A stretch of 6,435 bases of DNA from Candidatus Nomurabacteria bacterium RIFCSPHIGHO2_01_FULL_39_10 (GCA_001786805.1 MFTJ01000049.1:2411-8845); one strand, 5' to 3'. Shown: positions 1 through 5,146, counted from the stretch's first letter. Numbers and translations are program-made. The notes: generated by a model not told the origin, from the sequence alone.

Positions 1-1
1 C

Positions 2-73
2 ATTATTTTCGGCTATTACCCCGCCCGCCGAGCCGCTATGTTAAATCCGATAGATGCGTTAAGATATGAGTAA
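2..73 (+). CDS. C-terminal tail of a MacB/FtsX-type ABC transporter permease (partial)
   Basis: An open frame runs in from the left edge and stops at TAA 71-73, giving 23 residues that end in GYYPARRAAMLNPIDALRYE. The pattern YPARRAAxLxPIxALRYE is the characteristic C-terminus of MacB-like permeases, inner-membrane subunits that work with a MacB/LolD-type ATPase in efflux or lipoprotein/peptide export. It is the cytoplasmic end after the last transmembrane helix. Only this tail is visible, so the transported substrate and the partner subunits, probably further left, cannot be told. The stop overlaps the start of the rluF-like gene by 8 nt, so the two may be translationally coupled in one transcript. 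The family call is fairly secure despite the short length because the motif is so distinctive. Confidence 0.8.
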   Translation: MIFGYYPARRAAMLNPIDALRYE

Positions 74-749
74 TTATCCAATGAGAATCAATAAATATCT
101 AGCAGACCAGAAAATATCAACCCGGAGAGGCGCGGATGAACTGATAAAACAAAAAAAAGTTTTTATCAACGGCAAACTTGCCGTGCTGGGCGATCAAGTC
201 ACCGAAAAAGATAAAGTGGAAGTGCGTGGCGCGGAAGAAAAAAAATATCTATATTATGCTTACAACAAACCAATCGGAATTGAGACGAATTCTCCGCGAG
301 AAGATTTATTTCCATTAGGTAGACTGGACAAGGCTTCTCACGGACTTATGATTCTGACAAATGACGGACGCATCACCGACCAGCTTCTAAATCCAAAATA
401 TTTTCACGAAAAAGAATATGTGGTAAAAACTTTAAATAAACTGCGCTCAAATTTTAAACAAAAAATGGAAGCGGGAGTAAATATAGAAGGTTCACCCGCC
501 GTGGCGGGGTATATGACCAAACCCTGCAAAGTGCAAATCCTGAACGATTTCGCTTTTCGCGTAACTCTAACCGAAGGTAAGAAACATCAAATCCGCCGAA
601 TGTGCGCCAACCTTTTCCAAGAAGTCGCCGACCTGAAACGCGAAAGAATTATGAATATAAAACTCGGCAAACTGGGCTCGAACTCTCTGCGAGAAATAAA
701 AGGCGAAGAGTTGGCTAATTTCTTACCCCGCTTACTTGGCGGAGTCTAA
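66..749 (+). CDS. rluF: RsuA/RluB/E/F-family pseudouridine synthase, RluF-like
   Basis: A 227-residue protein predicted to isomerise a uridine to pseudouridine in 23S rRNA (the family also includes the 16S enzyme RsuA). An S4 RNA-binding domain covers about residues 7-55 (MRINKYLADQKIS, RRGADELI, VFINGK). The catalytic domain has the motif GRLDKASHGLMILTNDG at 85-101 with catalytic Asp88, then EKEYVV at 115-120, and EGKKHQIRRM at 170-179. The segments VFINGKxAxxGDQV, EKEYVV, KPCKV and RIMN resemble E. coli RluF more than RluB or RluE, so rluF is the best symbol; the target site is not proven. The ATG at 66 overlaps the upstream permease gene; an ATG at 81 (MRINKY) would remove five residues before the S4 domain and is equally possible. 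No Shine-Dalgarno is present. Residues 143-148 (SPAVAG) look inserted relative to E. coli RluF and are encoded by a small GC palindrome. Confidence 0.9.
   Translation: MSNYPMRINKYLADQKISTRRGADELIKQKKVFINGKLAVLGDQVTEKDKVEVRGAEEKKYLYYAYNKPIGIETNSPREDLFPLGRLDKASHGLMILTNDGRITDQLLNPKYFHEKEYVVKTLNKLRSNFKQKMEAGVNIEGSPAVAGYMTKPCKVQILNDFAFRVTLTEGKKHQIRRMCANLFQEVADLKRERIMNIKLGKLGSNSLREIKGEELANFLPRLLGGV
495..508. repeat. GC-rich palindrome inside rluF-like gene
   Basis: CCCGCC (495-500), GT, GGCGGG (503-508) is a perfect 6-bp inverted repeat in an otherwise AT-rich gene. It encodes the PAVAG part of a short stretch (residues 143-148) that I cannot match to E. coli RluF, from memory of that sequence. 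It may be an in-frame insertion of a small palindromic element, or chance. Confidence 0.4.
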
Positions 750-762
750 ATCAAGTACTTCA
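745..762. repeat. Left copy of 18-nt direct repeat flanking the toxin-antitoxin module
   Basis: TCTAAATCAAGTACTTCA is identical to 1395-1412. This copy contains the rluF-like stop codon (747-749). Read on the minus strand in the ABC-F frame it gives EVLDLDSAK followed by a stop at 734-732, close to the EVLDLEK end of the present ABC-F protein. It contains the palindrome AAGTACTT (753-760). Confidence 0.85.
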
Positions 763-768
763 AAATAA

Positions 769-1029
769 TTAAGAATACAGCTCGCTATGCGTGCCTATTG
801 CAACAAATTCAAAATGATCATCGCCGAGTTCTTCGAAAATTGCTCGGATGTCACCTGTAATATTAATACTTCTACATCCCAACCATTCGCCTTCAAGTGG
901 ATGGTTGTTTAGTATTGGCTCGAACATATCTTCGCGGAATAATCTGACGCGTTCTTCAAATTTGTCCTTTATGGAAGCCGGCTGCTTTTTGAACATTTTC
1001 TTAAAATTCCGGTGATAAGTTAAAATCAT
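769..1029 (-). CDS. RelE/ParE-superfamily toxin, YafQ-like mRNA interferase
   Basis: An 86-residue type II toxin of the RelE/YafQ group, expected to cleave mRNA on the translating ribosome when freed from its antitoxin. Visible family features are the N-terminal YHRNFKKMFKK strand-helix, the central LEGEWLGCRSINITGDIRAIF (residues 45-65, with Arg53 and Arg62) and the C-terminal FVAIGTHSELYS, whose His81 aligns with the catalytic His near the C-terminus of YafQ (THADLF). Length is normal and no key residue is missing, so it is probably intact. The ATG lies 10 nt after the antitoxin stop on the same strand, the usual antitoxin-first order, and there is no Shine-Dalgarno, so translation is likely coupled. 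Its end is convergent with rluF, with the left 18-nt repeat between the two genes. Confidence 0.88.
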   Translation of the reverse strand: MILTYHRNFKKMFKKQPASIKDKFEERVRLFREDMFEPILNNHPLEGEWLGCRSINITGDIRAIFEELGDDHFEFVAIGTHSELYS

Positions 1030-1039
1030 GGCCAGAATT

Positions 1040-1312
1040 TTAAGAGCGTAGTGATTTCATAAAATCATCAACATTATGGAAGGGACCAATTATATTATCA
1101 CCTTTTGCCCTATCTCTGCGCGTTTGACGAATAGCTTTTTTTAAGAAAGGCGACGGTTCGAGAAGTGAATAAGATATTGTCTTGGAACGAGCCAAATTCT
1201 TAAGAGAAGCGTTTATAATGGCAGAAAGAGTAAAACCAAGCTGGTCAGCAACTTTCTGCGCTTCGTGCTTTACTTTTGGGTCTATTTTAATACTTAATGC
1301 TGATGTTTTCAT
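1040..1312 (-). CDS. RelB/DinJ-family antitoxin
   Basis: A 90-residue antitoxin predicted to neutralise the adjacent YafQ-like toxin and to autorepress the operon. The N-terminal half (LSIKIDPKVKHEAQKVADQL, then GFTLSAIINASL, up to about residue 40) is a RelB/DinJ-type ribbon-helix-helix DNA-binding and dimerisation domain. The C-terminal half, charged and rich in Lys/Arg (QTRRDRAKGD) and ending HNVDDFMKSLRS, would be the toxin-wrapping tail. I chose the ATG at 1312: a longer frame from a TTG at 1348 would start inside the -35 box of a very good promoter. With the -10 ending 8 nt before the ATG, the mRNA should be leaderless or nearly so. Antitoxin precedes toxin by 10 nt, a canonical two-gene operon. 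Confidence is high for the family, moderate for the exact subfamily. Confidence 0.87.
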   Translation of the reverse strand: MKTSALSIKIDPKVKHEAQKVADQLGFTLSAIINASLKNLARSKTISYSLLEPSPFLKKAIRQTRRDRAKGDNIIGPFHNVDDFMKSLRS

Positions 1313-1320
1313 ATACCTAA

Positions 1321-1348
1321 AGTATATACAAAGTAATTTATAAGTCAA
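1321..1348 (-). promoter_or_regulatory. Promoter of the antitoxin-toxin operon, with possible operator
   Basis: On the minus strand TTGACT (1348-1343), a 16-nt spacer and TATACT (1326-1321) lie 8 nt before the antitoxin ATG, predicting a start at about 1313-1314. GTATATAC (1329-1322) is a perfect 8-bp palindrome over the -10 region, and AGTACT (1350-1355) abuts the -35 box. Either could be the site where the antitoxin represses its own operon, but neither is proven. Confidence 0.75.
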
Positions 1349-1387
1349 GAGTACTTAACTTTTACGACCGTTAGAGTTAGGTAATTT

Positions 1388-2884
1388 CTACTTCTCTAAA
1401 TCAAGTACTTCATCAATCCTAATTTGTTTGACGAATTCGGGCACATGGGAAACTAGAATCATTGCGCCGGTGTATTTGTTTAAGGCTTCGGCTATAACCG
1501 GCAAATGGCGGAAGTTTATGTGGTTTGTCGGCTCGTCGAGAATCAGAAGTCCGGGCTTTTGCAGAACTAGACGGGCAAACGCCACCAACCCCTTCTGCCC
1601 TTCGGAAAGGTCGCCAATTCTGGTGCAAATAAATTCTCCGGTAACCAGAAATCCCGCGGCGACAGAACGCATTCTCTCTTCATCTAATCTTTCCCCGCCC
1701 GCAAGCATCGCGCTGGAGAGCGACTGATACACCGTATCTTCAAAGTTAAGCGTAGAGAAATCTTGTCGGTAATATCCAATTCGAATCCCCTCTTTTACTT
1801 TCTCGCCGTCTGCGTGACCGGAAGCTAGCCTCTCTAGTAAAATCGTTTTGCCTATGCCATTTGGACCTTGTAAAAGCAGGTGCGTATTTTTATTCAAGGA
1901 AATTTTCGTTTTGTGTTTTACCACCTTACCGTTTTTCATAGTTGTGAAAGAAGAAATATTTAAAATCTCCCCTATCAAATCCGGCTGGCTCGGAATAGTA
2001 AACGGTCGGATAGCTCTATCTTCTTTACGAACTTCCACGATTTCTTCTTCCAGTTCTTCAGCTTTTTCGCGCATTCTTTTGGCAACTAGACGTAGTCGTC
2101 CGCCTTTATACGCAAAAACATTCGCCTGGTCTTTCTTTGCCTGAATTTCTTTTTGCAGCTGGGCATTTTTCATATTTTCTTTTTCCACTCGGGCAGTAAT
2201 ATCCTTGACCACATTAAAATAGTTACCGATATACTGTTCAATTTTTTTGGTATAAACATCAAGATAAAGCACAGCTTGCGTGAAAGCATTCAAAAATTTT
2301 GCATCGTGAGAAATAACTATCACAGTTTTCTTGTAATCAATTAAAAAATTTGTCAGGTGGGCAATCCCCGCCTTATCTAAATTATTCGTCGGCTCATCTA
2401 AAAGAAGCAAGTCAGGGTCTTGTATGAGCGCAGAAGCTAAAAGCAGGCGCGCCTGCTGTCCGCCAGAAAAAGTATTTATTTTTTTATCGTGTACTTTTGT
2501 GTGTCCTTTTAAATTGACTACTTCCAGCACATCATCAATCTTTGGGTCTATGTCGTATACTTTGTGCTTAAAACATTTTTCAAAAAATTCTCGGACACTT
2601 AAATTTAATTGATCTCTAGGAATCACTTGCCGCGCAGAAGCAATACTCACTCCTTTAACAACATTAATAATTCCAGATTCGGGAGTGTACGAGCCTGAAA
2701 TTAAGCCAAAGATAGTGCTTTTGCCGGCGCCGTTCTGACCCATTAGGGTAAACTTCATACCCCGCCTCACCGTAAAGCTCACTCCATCTAAAATAGGCTT
2801 GTTCACCCCCCATTCAAATGAGACATTGTCAAATCTAACTATAGTTTCTTGGGTTTTTTGGTTTTCGTGCGGTTTTTTAGCCAT
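1388..2884 (-). CDS. ABC-F family ATPase (ribosome-associated translation factor)
   Basis: A 498-residue soluble protein with two ABC domains and no membrane segment, the layout of ABC-F proteins that bind the ribosomal E site and act in translation (EttA/Uup/YbiT and resistance types). Domain 1: Walker A GQNGAGKST (49-57), signature FSGGQ (139-143), Walker B LLLLDEPTNNLD (159-170, Glu164), H-loop His193. A charged helical linker (about 220-290, rich in Lys/Glu) occupies the P-site-tRNA-interaction motif position. Domain 2: Walker A GPNGIGKT (340-347), signature LSEGQ (426-430, Glu replacing the first Gly of LSGGQ), Walker B LLILDEPTNHIN (446-457, Glu451, with IN replacing the usual LD) and His480. 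Both catalytic glutamates are present. Subfamily and any antibiotic link cannot be decided. A weak -10 (TAATCT, 2896-2891) lies 6 nt before the ATG; no Shine-Dalgarno. The C-terminal codons lie in the right 18-nt repeat. Confidence 0.92.
   Translation of the reverse strand: MAKKPHENQKTQETIVRFDNVSFEWGVNKPILDGVSFTVRRGMKFTLMGQNGAGKSTIFGLISGSYTPESGIINVVKGVSIASARQVIPRDQLNLSVREFFEKCFKHKVYDIDPKIDDVLEVVNLKGHTKVHDKKINTFSGGQQARLLLASALIQDPDLLLLDEPTNNLDKAGIAHLTNFLIDYKKTVIVISHDAKFLNAFTQAVLYLDVYTKKIEQYIGNYFNVVKDITARVEKENMKNAQLQKEIQAKKDQANVFAYKGGRLRLVAKRMREKAEELEEEIVEVRKEDRAIRPFTIPSQPDLIGEILNISSFTTMKNGKVVKHKTKISLNKNTHLLLQGPNGIGKTILLERLASGHADGEKVKEGIRIGYYRQDFSTLNFEDTVYQSLSSAMLAGGERLDEERMRSVAAGFLVTGEFICTRIGDLSEGQKGLVAFARLVLQKPGLLILDEPTNHINFRHLPVIAEALNKYTGAMILVSHVPEFVKQIRIDEVLDLEK
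1395..1412. repeat. Right copy of 18-nt direct repeat flanking the toxin-antitoxin module
   Basis: Identical to 745-762. This copy encodes the C-terminal EVLDLE of the ABC-F protein on the minus strand. The two copies bracket the toxin and antitoxin genes and their promoter; the sequences just inside the repeats show no terminal inverted repeats. Confidence 0.85.
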
Positions 2885-2923
2885 TTATACAGATTAGCTT
2901 ATTCGGCTTAAAAAGACTAATGC

Positions 2924-2953
2924 TTGACAAACTGGGTGCTTATATGCTATACT
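2924..2953 (+). promoter_or_regulatory. Strong promoter of the cold-shock gene
   Basis: A perfect -35 TTGACA (2924-2929), an 18-nt spacer and TATACT (2948-2953) preceded by an extended TGC (2945-2947). The predicted start is near 2960, leaving an untranslated leader of about 83 nt before the ATG at 3043. Long leaders are typical of cold-shock genes, where leader structure controls translation. I see no convincing strong hairpin in the leader and no Shine-Dalgarno. This is the closest match to consensus in the window. Confidence 0.82.
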
Positions 2954-3042
2954 TGAAAGACAAAGTAGGTGCAAGAAGAGTAACATAGAGTCGATTTCTT
3001 AGGTATATCTATTTGTATTTAACAACTTAACTATAAAAATCA

Positions 3043-3240
3043 ATGACTGGTACAATAAAAAGACTGACTCCGAAAGGTTTCGGATTTGTCACCGGAGAAG
3101 GGCTTACGAAAGATTTATTCTTTCATAGCAACGCTCTTGTCGGTGTAACTTTCGACGAACTCAAGGAAGGTGATGCTGTTTCTTTTGAAACAGAGGAATC
3201 ACCAAAAGGATTGAATGCTGTAAACGTGCAACGCGCGTAA
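3043..3240 (+). CDS. Cold-shock domain protein (CspA-like)
   Basis: A 65-residue single cold-shock domain, the usual CspA-family size, forming a five-stranded OB fold that binds single-stranded RNA/DNA and melts mRNA structure. RNP1 is KGFGFVTGEG (11-20) and RNP2 is DLFFHSNAL (24-32), with the aromatic and His residues that stack on bases. The next part, FDELKEGDAVSFETEESPKGLNAVNVQ, matches the conserved FxxLxEGxxVxFxxxxxxKGxxAxNV end of the family. The gene has its own near-consensus promoter, a leader of about 83 nt and a strong terminator 33 nt after its stop, so it is a highly expressed single-gene unit. It is divergent from the ABC-F gene. Confidence 0.93.
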   Translation: MTGTIKRLTPKGFGFVTGEGLTKDLFFHSNALVGVTFDELKEGDAVSFETEESPKGLNAVNVQRA

Positions 3241-3263
3241 GCTTGTCCCGACCATTACGGCGG

Positions 3264-3339
3264 GAATTCACTCAAAATAAAAACCCCGCATTGCGGGGTT
3301 TTTATTTTGTATAAATTATTTTTATTCTTGAGTGAATTC
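3264..3339. repeat. 12-nt inverted repeat enclosing the terminator
   Basis: GAATTCACTCAA (3264-3275) has its exact reverse complement at 3328-3339. The right copy encodes the EFTQ end of the thioredoxin-fold gene on the minus strand. Both copies are followed, reading outward from the gene, by A/T runs with AATAAAAA. This looks like a short inverted duplication of that gene's 3' end placed around the terminator hairpin, and it would lengthen the possible hairpin. Confidence 0.7.
3273..3309. terminator. Bidirectional intrinsic terminator
   Basis: Left arm 3273-3289 and right arm 3293-3309 are perfect 17-nt reverse complements around an ATT loop. The core is CCCCGC/GCGGGG flanked by A-runs on the left and T-runs on the right. 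With a T-run on either strand after the GC core, it can end the cold-shock transcript (+) and the transcript arriving from the thioredoxin-fold gene (-). Confidence 0.93.
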
Positions 3340-3600
3340 TTCCCCCTTCGCCCACTTTTTTAATGTATCATAACCTGCTTCTCCGCAAATCCATTTACTT
3401 GTTTTTGTATTATAGAAAAAAGGCACCCCGCTGCAGAAATCCTTATCCAGTTCTAGCAAGCGCTTTTCGTTTTCTTTATTGTGCCAAACTTCCAAACTTT
3501 CCACTTTGATTCCCTCTTCTTTCTCTAAACGCTCCACCAGCGCATGCATGCTCACGCAATGCGGGCATTCAGTTCCATAAAATTCTAATAAGTGTGACAT
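3322..3600 (-). CDS. Thioredoxin-fold / glutaredoxin-like protein with CPHC motif
   Basis: A 92-residue small thioredoxin-fold protein. The N-terminal strand LLEFYGTECPHCVSMHALVERL carries the redox motif C12-P-H-C15 at the start of the first helix. The SGVPFFYN segment provides the cis-Pro (Pro60) that lies against the active site, and the LKKWAKG helix closes the fold. CPHC is the motif known from DsbA, but there is no signal peptide or membrane segment, so a cytoplasmic thiol-disulfide role is more likely. Extra cysteines are Cys56 and Cys72. The physiological partner is unknown; similar small proteins in this lineage are usually annotated glutaredoxin or thioredoxin domain protein. The start ATG at 3600 has no Shine-Dalgarno, and structured element A (3611-3751) lies directly upstream. 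Confidence 0.82.
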   Translation of the reverse strand: MSHLLEFYGTECPHCVSMHALVERLEKEEGIKVESLEVWHNKENEKRLLELDKDFCSGVPFFYNTKTSKWICGEAGYDTLKKWAKGEEFTQE

Positions 3601-3610
3601 ATATAAAGAA

Positions 3611-3751
3611 GTGGAAATTTGTTATTTAGAAAGCCTTGCGCAGGAAATTAGAAAATAAAGGAGGTACTCCGACTATTATTTTCTTGATTTCCGAGCAGTT
3701 CGCTGGCGAAGCTTCGCTAGATAGATTGCTTTATAAATAACAAATTTTCAC
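3611..3751. repeat. Structured repeat element, copy A (long hairpin with conserved core)
   Basis: The outer arms 3611-3628 and 3734-3751 pair over 18 bp with one G-T wobble, and after one mismatch 3630-3634 pairs with 3728-3732. The 110-nt segment 3629-3738 is 87% identical and ungapped to 6043-6152. Inside are a 9-bp stem (AGAAAATAA 3650-3658 with TTATTTTCT 3676-3684) and a hairpin at 3703-3720 (CTGGCGAA GC TTCGCTAG, one G-T pair). The element fills the gap between the start of the thioredoxin-fold gene and the stop of rpsT. It could be a structured RNA, a palindromic mobile element of MITE/REP type or a processing/termination signal; I do not recognise the family. Confidence 0.8.
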
Positions 3752-3754
3752 GGA

Positions 3755-4006
3755 CTATTTGGTTATTTTTGATAAACGAGATTTCTTGCGGGCGGCGTTG
3801 TTTTTCTTGATGACACCCTTTTGCGCCGCCTTATCTATCACGGCAAAAGCGTCTGATAGCATTTTCAGGGCTTCCTTCTTGTCCGTTTTGACGATTTTCT
3901 CAATCTTCTTGATTATCTCCTTCATCGCGCGCATTCTGCGGTCGTTAAAAGCCTTTTTGCGAAGAGATCCGCGAACCGCTTTTTTAGCTGACTGTGTTAT
4001 TGGCAT
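3755..4006 (-). CDS. rpsT: 30S ribosomal protein S20
   Basis: An 83-residue, strongly basic, all-helical protein, close to the usual 85-90 residues of S20, which binds the 16S rRNA 5' domain and helix 44 early in 30S assembly. Diagnostic segments are the N-terminal PITQSAKKAVRGSLRKKAFNDRR, the central IDKAAQKGVIKKNNAARKKSRL that matches the S20 signature (DKxAxKGxIHKNxAARxKSRL), and a short basic tail. The start ATG at 4006 coincides with the predicted transcription start, so a leaderless mRNA is expected. The gene is divergent from ruvA and stands alone, as rpsT often does. Element A follows its stop by 3 nt and may serve as the 3' end structure of the transcript. Confidence 0.95.
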   Translation of the reverse strand: MPITQSAKKAVRGSLRKKAFNDRRMRAMKEIIKKIEKIVKTDKKEALKMLSDAFAVIDKAAQKGVIKKNNAARKKSRLSKITK

Positions 4007-4012
4007 TTGAAT

Positions 4013-4041
4013 AATATAGCAAAAAACCCAAAAGAATGCAA
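4013..4041 (-). promoter_or_regulatory. rpsT promoter, predicted leaderless
   Basis: On the minus strand TTGCAT (4041-4036), a 17-nt spacer and TATATT (4018-4013) with an extended TGC (4021-4019). Only six bases separate the -10 from the ATG, which places the transcription start at or next to the A of the start codon. Confidence 0.75.
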
Positions 4042-4073
4042 TTTTAGCCTTGGTATTTTAGGCGGAATAAATA

Positions 4074-4082
4074 TGTTATGAT
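4074..4082 (+). promoter_or_regulatory. ruvA extended -10 promoter, predicted leaderless
   Basis: TGTTATGAT is an extended -10 (TGn plus TATGAT, 4077-4082) lying six bases before the ruvA ATG at 4089. No good -35 box is found at 16-18 nt, which extended -10 promoters can do without. The -10-to-ATG spacing equals that of the rpsT promoter, again predicting a leaderless mRNA. Confidence 0.6.
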
Positions 4083-4088
4083 TAGTTC

Positions 4089-4661
4089 ATGATTGGTGGC
4101 ATACGAGGAAAAATAATACTGAAAAAGGAAAAGTTTTTAATAGTGGAAACGGCGGGAGTTGGATACAAAATAAATGTCTCCCCTGACACGGCTTCAAAGA
4201 TAAAAAATGGGGCTGAAACGATGTTTTGGGTACACACTCATGTACGAGAAGATATTTTAGATTTGTATGGATTTTTAGATCGCGCAGAACTGGAATTTTT
4301 TGAAATGCTTATAAATATCTCCGGCATCGGACCAAAAGGAGCTCTCACTATTTTGGGAGTGACATCAATAGAGACTCTGCGTAAAGCAATCGGCACGGGT
4401 GACATCTCATATCTGACAAAAATTTCCGGCATCGGCAAAAAAACGGCGGAAAAAATCGTGATCGAGCTGCGCGACAAAATGGCAAACGGAATGAGCTCCA
4501 AGGGAGACAGTTCTATGCAGGGAGAATTAGACGCGCTAGAGGCGCTTAAATCTTTGGGTTATTCTCAAAACGAAACGCGAGACGCGCTCAAAAAAGTTGC
4601 CACCGATATGAATACTAATGCGAAAATAAGGGAAGCACTAAAAATACTCGGTGGTAAATGA
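4089..4661 (+). CDS. ruvA: Holliday junction branch migration protein RuvA
   Basis: A 190-residue RuvA of normal length. It binds the four-way junction as a tetramer and loads the RuvB motor for branch migration in recombinational repair. Domain I, an OB fold, covers about 1-64 (MIGGIRGKI; GVGYKINVS; HVREDILDLYGF at 51-62). Domain II holds two helix-hairpin-helix motifs, INISGIGPKGALTIL (75-89) and LTKISGIGKKTAEKIVIEL (109-127), which grip the DNA backbone. After a flexible linker (about 131-144), domain III (145-189, LDALEALKSLGYSQNETRDA) is the RuvB-contacting three-helix domain. ruvB and ruvC are not adjacent. The MIGGIRG start fits the family start exactly. The GxxExxY island begins directly after the TGA stop. 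Confidence 0.96.
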   Translation: MIGGIRGKIILKKEKFLIVETAGVGYKINVSPDTASKIKNGAETMFWVHTHVREDILDLYGFLDRAELEFFEMLINISGIGPKGALTILGVTSIETLRKAIGTGDISYLTKISGIGKKTAEKIVIELRDKMANGMSSKGDSSMQGELDALEALKSLGYSQNETRDALKKVATDMNTNAKIREALKILGGK

Positions 4662-4662
4662 T

Positions 4663-4706
4663 ACGAATATACTAATGTAACGAATGATTCGAATGGCTAC
4701 GAATAA
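4663..4706 (+). repeat. Left flank of the GxxExxY island: ACGAAT repeats
   Basis: ACGAAT occurs at 4663-4668, 4680-4685 and 4699-4704, with a palindromic ATTCGAAT at 4687-4694. The segment 4690-4706 (CGAATGG, C, TACGAATAA) is the reverse complement of 5104-5120 with a single mismatch, so this flank is an inverted copy of the right flank. It begins 1 nt after the ruvA stop and continues through the first codons of the GxxExxY gene. A -10-like TATACT (4668-4673) is embedded between repeats and could drive the gene, but no -35 fits. Confidence 0.82.
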
Positions 4707-5073
4707 TAAAGTTGGTGAAAAAGTTTTGTATCCTGAATTATCTTACCAAATTACTGGTATATTATTCGATGTGCATAATGAATTAGGACCATACGCTAGA
4801 GAAAAACAATACGGCGATTTAATAGAAGAAAAACTAAAAGAATCTAAAATAGAATATGAAAGAGAAAAAAGTATCGGAAGCAGTGGAAATGTTTTAGATT
4901 TTATTATGGATGAAAAAATAATCATAGAACTAAAAGCTGTGAGAATCTTAACCAGAGAACACTATAGGCAAATACAAAATTATCTACAAAGTACTAAGTT
5001 AGATTTAGGTTTGTTGGTAAATTTTAGAAATAAATATATAAAACCAGCGAGAATTATTCGTATTAATTCGTAG
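4684..5073 (+). CDS. GxxExxY family protein (PD-(D/E)XK nuclease-like fold)
   Basis: A 129-residue protein of the GxxExxY family (TIGR04256-type), whose role is not established; the family is usually linked to the PD-(D/E)XK nuclease fold. The N-terminal helix region YPELSYQITGILFDVHNELG leads to the name motif, here Y37-A-R-E40-K-Q-Y43, where Tyr replaces the usual Gly, in the LGxxxxEKQYGD version. The nuclease-like core is LDFIMDEKIIIELKAVRIL with Asp72 and Glu82-x-Lys84 (D-x9-E-x-K), followed by HYRQIQNYL and LDLGLLVNFRNKYIKPARII. All candidate catalytic residues are present. The start may be ATG 4684 or ATG 4693; both lie within ACGAAT repeats. The stop also lies in ATTCGT repeats (RIIRINS is encoded by them). 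The gene separates ruvA from mutM and looks like an inserted cargo unit. Confidence 0.88.
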   Translation: MIRMATNNKVGEKVLYPELSYQITGILFDVHNELGPYAREKQYGDLIEEKLKESKIEYEREKSIGSSGNVLDFIMDEKIIIELKAVRILTREHYRQIQNYLQSTKLDLGLLVNFRNKYIKPARIIRINS

Positions 5074-5146
5074 ATTCGTATTATTCGTTAATTCGTTCTA
5101 TGTTTATTCGTATCCATTCGCAAATTTGTATTATTCGTTAATTCGT
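5056..5146 (+). repeat. Right flank of the GxxExxY island: ATTCGT repeats
   Basis: ATTCGT occurs exactly at 5056, 5066, 5074, 5083, 5091, 5106, 5133 and 5141, plus variants ATTCGC (5116) and ATTTGT (5124), mostly 8-10 nt apart. The block 5074-5096 recurs at 5124-5146 with 22 of 23 bases identical. The array starts inside the last codons of the GxxExxY gene and ends 16 nt before the mutM ATG. Orientation is opposite to the ACGAAT repeats on the left of the gene. Confidence 0.9.

Noticed and set aside
1313..1348. Longer antitoxin reading frame starting at TTG 1348
   Set aside because: Its first codons coincide with a good -35/-10 promoter, and the added residues (LCIYFRY) do not belong to the RelB/DinJ family.
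2442..2457. Perfect 16-bp GC palindrome AGCAGGCGCGCCTGCT in the ABC-F gene
   Set aside because: It encodes the invariant QQARLLLA after the first ABC signature, so the amino acids are fixed by function and the palindrome is most simply a codon-choice coincidence.
3659..3665. AGGAGGT, a perfect Shine-Dalgarno-like string in element A
   Set aside because: No start codon or open frame follows on the plus strand, and copy B has TGAGGT instead, so it is not conserved as a ribosome binding site.
3659..3675. Small inner hairpin GGAG-GTA-CTCC in the loop of the 9-bp stem of element A
   Set aside because: Copy B carries changes that break two of its four pairs without compensation, so I do not count it as conserved structure.
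3611..3751. Element A as an integron attC site
   Set aside because: Length and hairpin shape would fit, but the arms lack the conserved RYYYAAC/GTTRRRY core sites, no cassette pattern exists and no integrase is present.
3759..4010. 83-codon open frame on the plus strand opposite rpsT
   Set aside because: It is the antisense shadow of a clear S20 gene; the hydrophobic composition is the usual mirror of Lys-rich codons.
4659..4661. Alternative genetic code with TGA read as Gly or Trp
   Set aside because: ruvA and the SpoU gene both end at TGA exactly where their families end, so TGA acts as a stop.
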